The notes under the pieces: model-generated
What the model saw: only the letters and a program-made list of their open reading frames with translations
Database searches by the model: none
Told to the model about the DNA's origin: nothing
NCBI RefSeq assembly: GCF_006064855.1
Contig: NZ_CP040753.1
Location: forward strand, 186,001 to 250,000
DNA: 64,000 bases
Direction of reading: 5' to 3'
From: Sulfitobacter sp. BSw21498
GTDB lineage: Bacteria; Pseudomonadota; Alphaproteobacteria; Rhodobacterales; Rhodobacteraceae
Translations under genes and position numbers: made by a program
Shown: piece after piece, positions 16,102 to 24,156 of the stretch
How positions within the stretch are numbered: position 1 is the first letter of the stretch
Layout of the letters: every line of letters starts with the position of its first letter

Positions 16102-17427
16102 CTAGAGTGCGCGCGCCCGGGCGACGAAAGCCGCGGCGTCTGCGGGGGCCTGTCCCATTTGGGTGGCGGCGTCGAACAGGTCTTCGGCCACGTCGGGATA
16201 ATCTGCCCGCACCAGATCGGCCAGCGGCACCTGCTTGGCCATTACGTCCTGACACAGCTGTTTTGTGATATTCTGAGCTTGGGGGCGTGGCATGGTTTCG
16301 GCCAGTGCAAAGCTCAGCGCTTCGGCGTGGATCAACCCCAAACCATCGGCCAGCGCGCTGTGCATTTTGACAGGATGCGGCGTCAGCCCCGCGACAAGCG
16401 TTTTGGCATGGGTCAGCGCTGCGGCAAGGCTCAGCGTCAATTGCGGTACGGCCATCCATTCGGCAAACCACGCACCGCCGTCGCGCTGGTGCTGGTGCGC
16501 GGCAGCGGCCTGAAGCGTGGCACGCTGGCCGGTGAACTGATGCCCCAAGGCGACAATCACTGAGGGCGATACGGGGTTCTGCTTTTGCGGCATGGTGGAC
16601 GAGGCACCAGCGGCACCAAGGGCAAGTTCGGCGGTTTCGGTCATGGTCAGCGCCAGCGTGCTTTGTGCGATATGCGATAGGGCAGCCATCACGCGGCCCT
16701 GCCAATCGGCGATGCGCAGCACGGGGCCACGGTCCACATGCCAGCTGCGCCCTGGATCCCTCAGGCCAAGCGCTTTGGCCAGTTGCGCACGCGTCTCGCT
16801 GGCTTTCGGGCCAAGCGCCGACCCCGTGCCAGCGGCCCCCGACAAGGACACGAACAGCGATCCGTCGCGGAGCGCCTCAAGCTGGTCCAGCGCATCGCAC
16901 AGCGGCATGCCCCATTCAGCCAAAACCGCGCCCCAGCTGGTGGGGGTGGCGTGTTGACCGTAGGTGCGGGCGGGCATCGGCAGGGACTGGTGCTGCTCTG
17001 CAGCCGCCGCGAGGCTCGCGATGATTTCACGCAAGTCCGTCTCGGCCAGCTTGAGCGCCTGACGCAGGCGCAGCATCAGCGCGGTGTCGATGATATCCTG
17101 ACTGGTGGCCCCCCAATGCACATGCTGGGCAAATTCCGGCGCCTGCATTTCGGCGCGGAACTGGGCTAGCAGTCCCGGCACAGACACGCCGTTTTCCCCC
17201 GTAGAGGCCGCAATCGCGCCGGGATCGACCTGAATTTCCAGCGCTGCACGGTGGATGGCGGCGGCGCTCAGTTCGGGGATCACACCAAGGCTGCCCTGTA
17301 CTTTGGCCAACGCGCCTTCGACCAGCAGCATCGCGCGGATCGCAGCGGTGTCGGAAAACAGCCGCCCCGCGTCACCGGTGTTGAAAAGCTGTGCGAACAG
17401 GGGGCTGTCAAAGACGCTGGCGGCCAT
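16102..17427 (-). CDS. pcaB: 3-carboxy-cis,cis-muconate cycloisomerase
   Basis: A 441-aa member of the fumarase/aspartase superfamily that lactonises 3-carboxymuconate in the protocatechuate branch of the beta-ketoadipate pathway. The superfamily signature GASSTMPQKQNPVSPSV is present near residues 265-281; HVHWGATSQDIIDTALML near 101-118 and ARTYGQHATPTSWG are the other conserved segments. Length fits PcaB (~450) rather than adenylosuccinate lyase, and linkage to pcaD supports the call. It is the last gene of the six-gene minus-strand operon, 3 bases after the alpha/beta hydrolase gene. Confidence 0.92.
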   Translation of the reverse strand: MAASVFDSPLFAQLFNTGDAGRLFSDTAAIRAMLLVEGALAKVQGSLGVIPELSAAAIHRAALEIQVDPGAIAASTGENGVSVPGLLAQFRAEMQAPEFAQHVHWGATSQDIIDTALMLRLRQALKLAETDLREIIASLAAAAEQHQSLPMPARTYGQHATPTSWGAVLAEWGMPLCDALDQLEALRDGSLFVSLSGAAGTGSALGPKASETRAQLAKALGLRDPGRSWHVDRGPVLRIADWQGRVMAALSHIAQSTLALTMTETAELALGAAGASSTMPQKQNPVSPSVIVALGHQFTGQRATLQAAAAHQHQRDGGAWFAEWMAVPQLTLSLAAALTHAKTLVAGLTPHPVKMHSALADGLGLIHAEALSFALAETMPRPQAQNITKQLCQDVMAKQVPLADLVRADYPDVAEDLFDAATQMGQAPADAAAFVARARAL

Positions 17428-17430
17428 GGG

Positions 17431-18141
17431 TTACCTCGGAATGATATCGTCGATGATCCGCGCCAGACCGGCGGGATCGGTAAAGAAGGGTGAATGCCCG
17501 CAGGCCATCTCATGAACATCCGCGCTTGGCCAGTCTTTCGTCATCGTGATCTGATAGGCCGGCGGGATGGTGCGGTCGTCCATACAGCGGATATAGCTGC
17601 GCGGCATGGCATCGGCGCGCGCGGTATCGGGCAGGGGTTTGATCGTCGGGGCAACAGCTTGTGCGCAGAGCCGAGCAGCCGCAAAGCCCGCGACGTCCGG
17701 TGGGCAATCGTGATAGAAAAGCGTCTCGGTCATGGCGGTATCAAGGGTAAAGCTTTTACCATCCGGTGCCAGACGTACGGCGGGCATTAAAGGTTGGCTC
17801 GGGGCCTGTTTGCGCATTTCTGCCAGCGATCGCCCCGCAGCGGGGACATAGGCGCATAGATAGATCAGCCGCGCCATTGCGCTTGGATCTTTTTGCGCCG
17901 CAGCACCGATGGCGAAGCCACCCATCGAATGGCCGACCACCACCGTTTCGGGCGTAGAGGCCGCAAGCACCGCGTTGGCATAGCCGTCCAGCGTTACCGC
18001 GTTGACGGGGGTGGTGTCGTCGCCGTGGCTTGGCAAGTCGATGGCGCGCGGGCTGTGCCCAAGCGCACGCAGCGCCGGGATCAGATCGCGCCAGCACCAT
18101 GCGCCGTGACATGATCCATGAACCAATAGAATATCAGACAT
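17431..18141 (-). CDS. Alpha/beta hydrolase (esterase, EstC/hydroxynitrile-lyase-like)
   Basis: A 236-aa cytoplasmic alpha/beta hydrolase. It starts directly with the oxyanion strand ILLVHGSCHGAWCWRDLIP; the nucleophile elbow is GHSMGG near residue 73, the acid Asp is in CMDDRTIP and the His in ACGHSPFF. This short form resembles plant-type methylesterases and bacterial EstC. The substrate is unknown. It overlaps pcaD by 8 bases and is 3 bases from pcaB, so it probably acts on an ester or lactone feeding the same aromatic pathway (inference). Confidence 0.88.
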   Translation of the reverse strand: MSDILLVHGSCHGAWCWRDLIPALRALGHSPRAIDLPSHGDDTTPVNAVTLDGYANAVLAASTPETVVVGHSMGGFAIGAAAQKDPSAMARLIYLCAYVPAAGRSLAEMRKQAPSQPLMPAVRLAPDGKSFTLDTAMTETLFYHDCPPDVAGFAAARLCAQAVAPTIKPLPDTARADAMPRSYIRCMDDRTIPPAYQITMTKDWPSADVHEMACGHSPFFTDPAGLARIIDDIIPR

Positions 18142-18922
18142 GTCCTACGCTTTCTAAAAATTCGGTCAGCAGATCCGCGTATTCCTGCGGGTGTTCGACA
18201 CAGGGCAGGTGGCCGGCCTTGCGGATGATCTTGAACTTCGCCCCGGGGATGAGATCGATTGTTTCGCGCACCAGATCAGGCGGTGTTGATCCGTCATCGG
18301 AGCCCGCGATCCCCAGAACAGGCAGGCGCAGTGCCGCCGTGGTCGTATAAAAGTCCGTGCCCGATATCGCGGCAGAGCATCCCGCGTAGCCTTCCGCCGG
18401 TTGACGCACGACCATGTTGCGCCAAAGCTCAATTTCAGGCGTGGCGCGGAAGGGAGCGGCGAACCAGCGTTCCATGATCGTGTCGGCCATCGGTTCAATC
18501 CCGCTGTCCTGCACGGCGCGCACGCGGTCGGCCCACATATCCTTGGTGCCGATCTTGGCGGCGGTATTAGACAGCACCATCGCGCGGATCAGGTCCAGCC
18601 GCTTGGTCGCGAGCCCTTGGGCGATCATCCCGCCAATCGACAGGCCGACAAAGACGCAGCCCTTCACGCCCAAATGATCCAGCAGCTTTTCCGTATCGCC
18701 GATCAGCGCACCCATCGCATAGGGCGCAGGCGGACAAGACGACAGTCCATGACCGCGTTTGTCAAATCGGATGATACGCAGTCCCTTGGGCAGCAGCGGC
18801 AGGATCGGGTCCCAAAGGCGCAGATCGGTGCCCAGTGAATTGGCAAACACGACAGGCGCGCCATCGTCAGGCCCATCCACGCGGTAGTGCAGGCGCACAT
18901 CGCCGGTATCGAAAATATTCAT
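18134..18922 (-). CDS. pcaD: 3-oxoadipate enol-lactonase
   Basis: A 262-aa alpha/beta hydrolase that opens beta-ketoadipate enol-lactone to beta-ketoadipate. The typical PcaD pattern is visible: VVFANSLGTDLRLWDP near residues 25-40, RFDKRGHGLSS, the nucleophile GLSIGG near 97, the acid loop GIAGSDDGSTPP and His in KAGHLPCVEHP. The length matches PcaD. It is followed by an overlapping hydrolase gene and pcaB; the other pca genes (pcaGH, pcaC, pcaIJ) are not in the window. Confidence 0.92.
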   Translation of the reverse strand: MNIFDTGDVRLHYRVDGPDDGAPVVFANSLGTDLRLWDPILPLLPKGLRIIRFDKRGHGLSSCPPAPYAMGALIGDTEKLLDHLGVKGCVFVGLSIGGMIAQGLATKRLDLIRAMVLSNTAAKIGTKDMWADRVRAVQDSGIEPMADTIMERWFAAPFRATPEIELWRNMVVRQPAEGYAGCSAAISGTDFYTTTAALRLPVLGIAGSDDGSTPPDLVRETIDLIPGAKFKIIRKAGHLPCVEHPQEYADLLTEFLESVGHV

Positions 18923-18944
18923 GTCAGAACCTCCTCAGGGGGTA

Positions 18945-19916
18945 TCAATCAAGGGTGGCGAGCGCGCGGGTAAAAACATCCGTATCCACATTCCCGCCCG
19001 AGATGGTGACGATCACATCATCGCCTTCGATCTCGTCCCTGCGAAACAGAGCGGCGGCGAGGGCGACGGCACCGCCGGGTTCTGCCACAAGTTTCAGCCG
19101 GTTGAACGCATGGCCAATCGCCTGCAGCGCCTCGTCATCAGTGACGACAAGACCGGGGCCACACAATCGTTTGAGGATTGGAAAAGTCAGGTCGCCCGGT
19201 TGCGGCGTAACGATGGCATCGCAGATCGACCCGCCAAGCGCCGCATTGCGCTTGATCTGCCCTGCGGCCAGCGAGCGCGCGGCATCGTCAAACCCTGCGG
19301 GCTCGGCGGTGCGGGCGCGCAGCCCCGGCGCGTCCGCCTCGAGCGCCAGCGCAATGCCAGAGGTCAGCCCCCCGCCGCCACAGCAGACAATGACATCCGC
19401 GCGGGTGATCCCCGCCTCGGCGGCCTGCTGCGCGATCTCAAGCCCGGTGGTCCCCTGACCCGCAATGACAAGCGGATCGTCGAACGGTTTGATCAGCGTT
19501 AGTTCCCGTTCCTGCGCCATAGTAGCGCCAATCGCGTTGCGGTCCTCGGTCATGCGGTCATACAGCACAACTTCGGCCCCAAGGGCACGGGTGTTGGCGA
19601 TCTTCAGGCGCGGCGCATCGGCAGGCATGATAATCACCGCAGGCACGCCGTGCAGTTTGGCTGCATAGGCAACCCCTTGGGCATGATTGCCGCTGGAAAA
19701 GGCGATGACCCCCTTGGCCCGTACCGACGATTCCAGCGCCGATACCGCCGACCAGCCACCGCGAAACTTGAAGCTGCCGGTGTGTTGCAAACACTCGGGC
19801 TTAATCCAGATGCGCCGACCCGCGATGTCATCCAGAAACGGAGAGTTCAGCAAAGGCGTGCGCCGCACATGGCCTTCCAGCCGCCCCGCCGCGGCGCGGA
19901 TCATGTCGATATTCAT
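18945..19916 (-). CDS. Threonine/serine dehydratase (PLP fold-type II)
   Basis: A ~323-aa PLP enzyme. The Schiff-base Lys is in TGSFKFRGGWSA near residue 50, the substrate loop is SSGNHAQGVAYAA and the phosphate-binding Gly loop is CCGGGGLTSG. There is no C-terminal ACT domain, so it is the short catabolic kind (serine/threonine ammonia-lyase or serine racemase-like). The start at MNIDMIR is preferred because it overlaps the upstream hydrolase stop by ATGA; a Met 18 bases earlier is possible. Its presence in an operon of hydrolases and pca genes is unexplained. An alternative substrate is a hydroxy-amino acid such as hydroxyaspartate. Confidence 0.88.
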   Translation of the reverse strand: MNIDMIRAAAGRLEGHVRRTPLLNSPFLDDIAGRRIWIKPECLQHTGSFKFRGGWSAVSALESSVRAKGVIAFSSGNHAQGVAYAAKLHGVPAVIIMPADAPRLKIANTRALGAEVVLYDRMTEDRNAIGATMAQERELTLIKPFDDPLVIAGQGTTGLEIAQQAAEAGITRADVIVCCGGGGLTSGIALALEADAPGLRARTAEPAGFDDAARSLAAGQIKRNAALGGSICDAIVTPQPGDLTFPILKRLCGPGLVVTDDEALQAIGHAFNRLKLVAEPGGAVALAAALFRRDEIEGDDVIVTISGGNVDTDVFTRALATLD

Positions 19917-20737
19917 TGGATCATGCCGATCCATTTCTTCAAGGCCTCAACCGCCTCGGGTTCGTCCAGAAACGGAATATGCCCGCGCCCCGGCACCCGC
20001 GCGACCACCATGTCGGGACGGCGGCGTTCCATCTCTTGCAAGGTTTCCTCGCTCAGCAGATTGGACGCCATGCCACGGATGCAGGCAATCGGCAGCCCGT
20101 CAAGCGCTTCAAAGAACGGCCAAAGATCGGGCGAGGGGGCCGAAAACGCTTTGGCCACCGCATCGCGCAAATGCCTGTCATAGGTGATCTGCAGCCCGTT
20201 TTCGGTCTGGGTGTAGTGCTTTTGCGCTTCCTCCAGCCAGCGGCTGTCGGGTACGTCGTCAAATTCGGGGAACACACGCGGCATGGCAGCCGCGGCTTCG
20301 GCGTGGGTCTTGGTGGCGGGGTTCCGGCCAATGAATTCCATGATGAAATCCAGCCCCTGCGGGTCGATATGTGGGCCGACATCGTTAAAGGCGACGCCCA
20401 GCAACCGGTTCTTGGCTGCCTTGGCCAACCCCAATGCGTTCAGCCCCCCGCGTGACGTCCCAAGCACGGCGACCTTGTCGATTCCGAGATGGTCCAGCAG
20501 CTCCAACGCGTCGCGGCATTCAACGGGTGGGGAATAATGCGACCAGTCGGGATCAAAGTCGGATTGCCCCCGCCCGCGATAATCCATCTTGATCAGACGC
20601 ACGTTTTCCAGATGCGGAGTGACATAGTCGAAATCCGCCGTGGTCCGCGTTAATCCCGCCAGGCAGAGAATCGGTAGCCCCTGACCTTCGTCGGCAAAAT
20701 AGAGCGATAGCCCGTCGGATGTGGTGAAATGAGCCAT
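19913..20737 (-). CDS. Alpha/beta hydrolase with altered acid position
   Basis: A 274-aa alpha/beta hydrolase. The oxyanion strand is PILCLAGLTRTTADFDY, then DYRGRGQSDFDPDWSHY, and the nucleophile elbow is GTSRGG near residue 93. The acid position, usually Asp in a RGxxSDLLS loop, reads RGMASNLLSEET (Asn); His is in RVPGRGHIPF. If the alignment is right, the acid is lost or supplied elsewhere. The start at MAHFTTSD overlaps the dehalogenase stop by TAATG. The next gene, a Ser/Thr dehydratase, overlaps by ATGA. Substrate unknown. Confidence 0.85.
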   Translation of the reverse strand: MAHFTTSDGLSLYFADEGQGLPILCLAGLTRTTADFDYVTPHLENVRLIKMDYRGRGQSDFDPDWSHYSPPVECRDALELLDHLGIDKVAVLGTSRGGLNALGLAKAAKNRLLGVAFNDVGPHIDPQGLDFIMEFIGRNPATKTHAEAAAAMPRVFPEFDDVPDSRWLEEAQKHYTQTENGLQITYDRHLRDAVAKAFSAPSPDLWPFFEALDGLPIACIRGMASNLLSEETLQEMERRRPDMVVARVPGRGHIPFLDEPEAVEALKKWIGMIQ

Positions 20738-21423
20738 TATACGCCTGCCAGTTCTGGGATGCCGTTCAGGTCCTGCAGCACATGAACGGGTTTCCACGGC
20801 AAACGGTCCATCGGTTCGCCCGCACGGTTGACCCAGGCGGTCGTGAAGCCAAAGCCGGTTGCCGCCGCTGCATCCCAGCCATTGGACGATACAAACAGCA
20901 CTTGCGATGGCGTGCAGCCGAACTTTTGGCCGACCAGTTCATAGACACGCGCATCAGGCTTGAAGATCCCTACGCTTTCGACCGACAAAACGGCATCCAG
21001 CGTGTCGGCCAGACCGGCGGATGACACCGCCCCTTCAAGCATTGCCGGCGACCCGTTCGATAGGATCGCCGTGTTCAATCCCGCATTCTTCAATGTTTTC
21101 AGCATCCTAGGCACTTCGGTAAATGCCTGAAGCTCCCAGTACAGCGCCAGCAAACGTGCGCGCAGGGCAGGGTTGTCGTCGTGTCCGGTCTTTTCCAGTG
21201 CCCAGTCCAGGCCCTCTTGGGTGACCTGCCAGAAGTCATCATGGGCACCGGTGACAGCGCGCAGCCAAGAGTAGCTTAACTGCTTTTGCCGCCAGTGTTC
21301 CGCGACTTGTGGCCAGCTGTCCTTTATCGCTGCAAAGTCCGGCTCTGATGCGGCTTGCCGTGCGGCCGCGGCCACATCGAACAAGGTACCATATGCATCG
21401 AACACGCATGTTGTTATCGCCAT
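20737..21423 (-). CDS. Haloacid dehalogenase type II (L-2-haloacid dehalogenase)
   Basis: A 228-aa HAD-superfamily enzyme. The nucleophile Asp is in FDAYGTLFD near residue 8. The L-DEX-type cap motif WRQKQLSYSWLRAVTG with its Arg is present, then ILSNGSP (Ser), SVGIFKPDARVY (Lys, Tyr) and VSSNGWDAAAA (Ser-Asn-x-x-Asp). All the residues known to be needed in L-2-haloacid dehalogenases can be seen, so hydrolysis of 2-halo acids to D-2-hydroxy acids is likely. A G7 run precedes the chosen ATG. It leads the six-gene operon ending in pcaB. Confidence 0.9.
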   Translation of the reverse strand: MAITTCVFDAYGTLFDVAAAARQAASEPDFAAIKDSWPQVAEHWRQKQLSYSWLRAVTGAHDDFWQVTQEGLDWALEKTGHDDNPALRARLLALYWELQAFTEVPRMLKTLKNAGLNTAILSNGSPAMLEGAVSSAGLADTLDAVLSVESVGIFKPDARVYELVGQKFGCTPSQVLFVSSNGWDAAAATGFGFTTAWVNRAGEPMDRLPWKPVHVLQDLNGIPELAGV

Positions 21424-21606
21424 GATTTCCCCCCCTGAATTATCCTGCCGCAAGACTGTCACGCGCTGCCCGAACAGAAAAGGCCGAAAAACTGGCCGCA
21501 TGGGGGTTTACGACAGGGCGCAGGCTTGAAACACTGCGTGCCGAACCCGGAGCACCCGCGCAGATACGTGGCCTCCTGTATTTTCCCCTATAGACTGGAG
21601 CTTTCT

Positions 21607-22035
21607 ATGACGCAGGTTAAATCCGGCGATACCGTTGCTATTCACTATACTGGTACGTTGCTTGACGGCAGCACCTTCGACAGCTCGGACGGACGCGAGC
21701 CTTTGGAATTCACGGTCGGGTCCGGCCAGATTATCCCCGGCCTCGATACCGCGATTCCCGGCATGGAAGTCGGCGATACCAAGACCGTCAAAATCGACAG
21801 CGCCGAAGCATACGGCGATGTGAACCCTGAAATGCGCCAAGCTGTACCGCGCGAAGGCATCCCTGCGGACATCCCGCTGGAAATCGGCACGCAGCTGCAG
21901 ATGCAAACACCCGACGGTCAAGCGATGCCGGTGATGGTTGTTGAAGTGGACGAATCCACTGTCACACTTGATGCCAACCACCCGCTGGCTGGCAAAGACC
22001 TGCAGTTCGACATCGAACTGGTGAAAATCGCCTGA
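21607..22035 (+). CDS. FKBP-type peptidyl-prolyl cis-trans isomerase, SlyD-like
   Basis: A 142-aa FKBP domain with an inserted IF (chaperone) flap, as in SlyD/FkpB. The sequence begins VKSGDTVAIHYTGTLLDGST, then PLEFTVGSGQIIPGLDTAIPGM near residues 32-53; the flap covers AYGDVNPEMRQAVPREGIPA, and the protein ends DANHPLAGKDLQFDIELV. The His-rich tail of E. coli SlyD is absent. It should act as a cytoplasmic foldase. GGAG precedes the chosen start; the open frame upstream lacks a signal. A perfect inverted repeat follows the gene. Confidence 0.92.
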   Translation: MTQVKSGDTVAIHYTGTLLDGSTFDSSDGREPLEFTVGSGQIIPGLDTAIPGMEVGDTKTVKIDSAEAYGDVNPEMRQAVPREGIPADIPLEIGTQLQMQTPDGQAMPVMVVEVDESTVTLDANHPLAGKDLQFDIELVKIA

Positions 22036-22047
22036 TCAGGCGCATAC

Positions 22048-22075
22048 AGTCCGGCGCTTTTGATCGCGCCGGACT
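22048..22075 (+). terminator. Hairpin after the FKBP gene, possible terminator
   Basis: AGTCCGGCGC and GCGCCGGACT form a perfect 10-bp stem with an 8-base loop 12 bases after the stop. No T-run follows, so termination efficiency is uncertain. Confidence 0.6.
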
Positions 22076-22130
22076 GGCTTGTCCCAAGAAACCGCTCGAA
22101 ACCTCGCGCGCCGCGCAGTAAGCAGCGGTT

Positions 22131-23243
22131 ATGGACAGTCAAAACACCTTCGACATTTTTATCGTGGCCACCCCCGGTCTGGAAGACATGCTTCTGGCCG
22201 AGGTGACGGAAAAAGGCTTTGCCAATCCCGTCACCACGCCCGGCGGGATTACGGTGCAGGGCGGCTGGCCCGAGGTCTGGCGCGCCAACCTGCAACTGCG
22301 CGGTGCCTCGCGCGTGCTGGCGCGGATTGGGTCATTCATGGCGTTCCACCTGGCGCAACTTGATAAACGTGCACGCAAGTTCCCGTGGGGCGATGTGCTG
22401 CGCGCCGATGTGCCGCTGCGGGTGCAGGTGACCACGAAAGCCTCCAAGATTTACCACGCCGGTGCCGCAACACAGCGGATCGAGACCGCCCTGCGCGAAA
22501 GTCTCGGGGTGACGATCTCGCCCGAAGCGGCGCTGGTGCTCAAGGTGCGGATCGACGATAATGTGGTGACCATCAGCCTCGACACATCGGGCGAGTCGCT
22601 GCACAAGCGCGGCCACAAAGAGGCCGTAGGCAAAGCCCCCATGCGCGAGAATCTGGCCTATTTGATGCTGCGTCAGGCGGGGTACACCGGCACCGAGACT
22701 GTGGTCGACCCGATGTGCGGCTCAGGTACGTTCGTGATCGAGGCCGCCGAGATCGCCATGGGCCTGAACCCCGGCCGCTCGCGCCATTTCGCTTTCGAGG
22801 ACCTCGCTAGCTTTGATCCCGATCAATGGGCCGCTATGCGTGACAATACCGCCACGTCGACGCCGCTGCGGTTCTATGGTTCCGACCGCGACGCCGGTGC
22901 TGTCCGGATGAGCGGGATGAACGCTGAACGGGCAGGGGTATCAGAGGCAGTGCAGTTCGAAAACCATGCCGCGGGGGAGCTGACCCCGCCAGACGGACCA
23001 CCCGGCCTTGTTATGGTGAACCCGCCCTACGGCGGCCGCATCGGTAACAAGAAACTGCTTTATCCGCTCTACGGGACGCTTGGACAAACGCTGCTAACCC
23101 GCTTCAAAGGCTGGCGCGTCGGCCTCGTCACGTCAGAACCGCCCTTGGCCAAAGCCACCGGTCTGCCGTGGAAACCCCAAGGCCCCGCCATCGCCCACGG
23201 CGGCATGAAGGTCTGGCTCTACCAAACCCCCCCGTTGCGCTAA
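22131..23243 (+). CDS. THUMP-domain class I RNA methyltransferase (RlmL/YcbY N-terminal family)
   Basis: A 370-aa SAM-dependent RNA methyltransferase. The N-terminal ~160 residues are a ferredoxin-like plus THUMP RNA-binding unit (ATPGLEDMLLAEVTEKGF at the start); the methylase domain has the SAM motif VVDPMCGSGTFVIEAAEIA near residues 190-208 and the base-flipping motif NPPYG near 300. Relatives methylate N2 of a guanine in 23S rRNA (RlmL acts on G2445). There is only one methylase domain, unlike the double RlmKL of E. coli. It is not linked in operon with its neighbours. Confidence 0.88.
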   Translation: MDSQNTFDIFIVATPGLEDMLLAEVTEKGFANPVTTPGGITVQGGWPEVWRANLQLRGASRVLARIGSFMAFHLAQLDKRARKFPWGDVLRADVPLRVQVTTKASKIYHAGAATQRIETALRESLGVTISPEAALVLKVRIDDNVVTISLDTSGESLHKRGHKEAVGKAPMRENLAYLMLRQAGYTGTETVVDPMCGSGTFVIEAAEIAMGLNPGRSRHFAFEDLASFDPDQWAAMRDNTATSTPLRFYGSDRDAGAVRMSGMNAERAGVSEAVQFENHAAGELTPPDGPPGLVMVNPPYGGRIGNKKLLYPLYGTLGQTLLTRFKGWRVGLVTSEPPLAKATGLPWKPQGPAIAHGGMKVWLYQTPPLR

Positions 23244-23254
23244 ACACGCCGCAC

Positions 23255-23329
23255 CATTTCCAAATGGGGAAAAATCCCGGGGTCCCGGGGCAGAGCCCCG
23301 GAAATAGAACTTTGTGGCAGAGCCCCGGA
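23255..23329 (+). repeat. Dispersed GC-rich hairpin repeat, copy 4, with an internal 14-bp direct repeat
   Basis: CATTTCCAAATGG then AAATCCCGGGG and a CGGGGCAGAGCCCCG hairpin, matching copy 3 at 16029. GGCAGAGCCCCGGA occurs twice, at 23289-23302 and 23316-23329. It fills the gap between convergent rlmL-like and fabI genes. Confidence 0.6.
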
Positions 23330-23355
23330 TCGCCAGTATCGTATCTGCAGTGTGC

Positions 23356-24147
23356 TTACAGGTTATCCGCCTGCGGCATTCCCAGTACATGGAACCCACC
23401 ATCAACGCGGATGATCTCGCCCGTGGTGCAGGCACCGGCATCAGAGGCCAGATAGACCGCTGTCCCGCCAACGGCTTCCAGCGTCGCGTTGGACCGCAAG
23501 GGGGCGTTCATGTCGGTGTGCTTATAGGTCTTGCGCGCCCCGCCAATCGCGGCACCAGCGAGCGTTTTCATCGGGCCGGGGCTGATTGCGTTGACGCGGA
23601 TGCCTTCGGGCCCCAGATCATTCGCCAGATAGCGCGTGGCGCTTTCCAGTGCGGCTTTGGCTACGCCCATTACGTTGTAGTTGGGCGTTACACGATTTGA
23701 CCCCATGTAGGTCAGCGTCAGCAGCGTGCCGCCATTCTCGACCATCAGCGGATGCGCCCGCCGTGCGACCTCGATGAAGGAATAGGCCGAGATATCCATC
23801 GAGTTTTTAAAGTTCTCGCGGCTGGTGTTCAGGAAACGGCCCGTCAGCTCTGACTTGTCGGAAAACGCGATGGCGTGGACGACGAAATCGATCGTGGGCC
23901 AACGCGCGCCCAGTTGGTCAAACGCGGCATCAAGCGAGACATCGTCGGTCACATCGACATCGACCATAAAGTCAGACCCGACGCTTTCAGCCAGCGGTTT
24001 AAGACGCGAGCCAAAGGCTTCCCCCTGATAGGTGAACGCCAGTTCCGCACCGGCCCCGGCCATCGCCTTGGCAATGCCCCAAGCGATGGAACGTTCATTC
24101 GCGACACCCATGATCAGGCCGCGTTTTCCTTTAAGCATTTCTGACAT
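23356..24147 (-). CDS. fabI: Enoyl-[acyl-carrier-protein] reductase (NADH)
   Basis: A 263-aa short-chain dehydrogenase that reduces enoyl-ACP in fatty acid elongation. Diagnostic points: the Gly-rich start GKRGLIMGVANERSIAWGIA, the divergent catalytic motif YNVMGVAKAALE (Tyr-x6-Lys) near residues 155-166, and ISPGPMKTLA. It is the last gene of the fabA-fabB-fabI operon, 9 bases after fabB. FabI is the triclosan-sensitive enzyme type. Confidence 0.95.
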   Translation of the reverse strand: MSEMLKGKRGLIMGVANERSIAWGIAKAMAGAGAELAFTYQGEAFGSRLKPLAESVGSDFMVDVDVTDDVSLDAAFDQLGARWPTIDFVVHAIAFSDKSELTGRFLNTSRENFKNSMDISAYSFIEVARRAHPLMVENGGTLLTLTYMGSNRVTPNYNVMGVAKAALESATRYLANDLGPEGIRVNAISPGPMKTLAGAAIGGARKTYKHTDMNAPLRSNATLEAVGGTAVYLASDAGACTTGEIIRVDGGFHVLGMPQADNL

Positions 24148-24156
24148 TTGCTGCCC

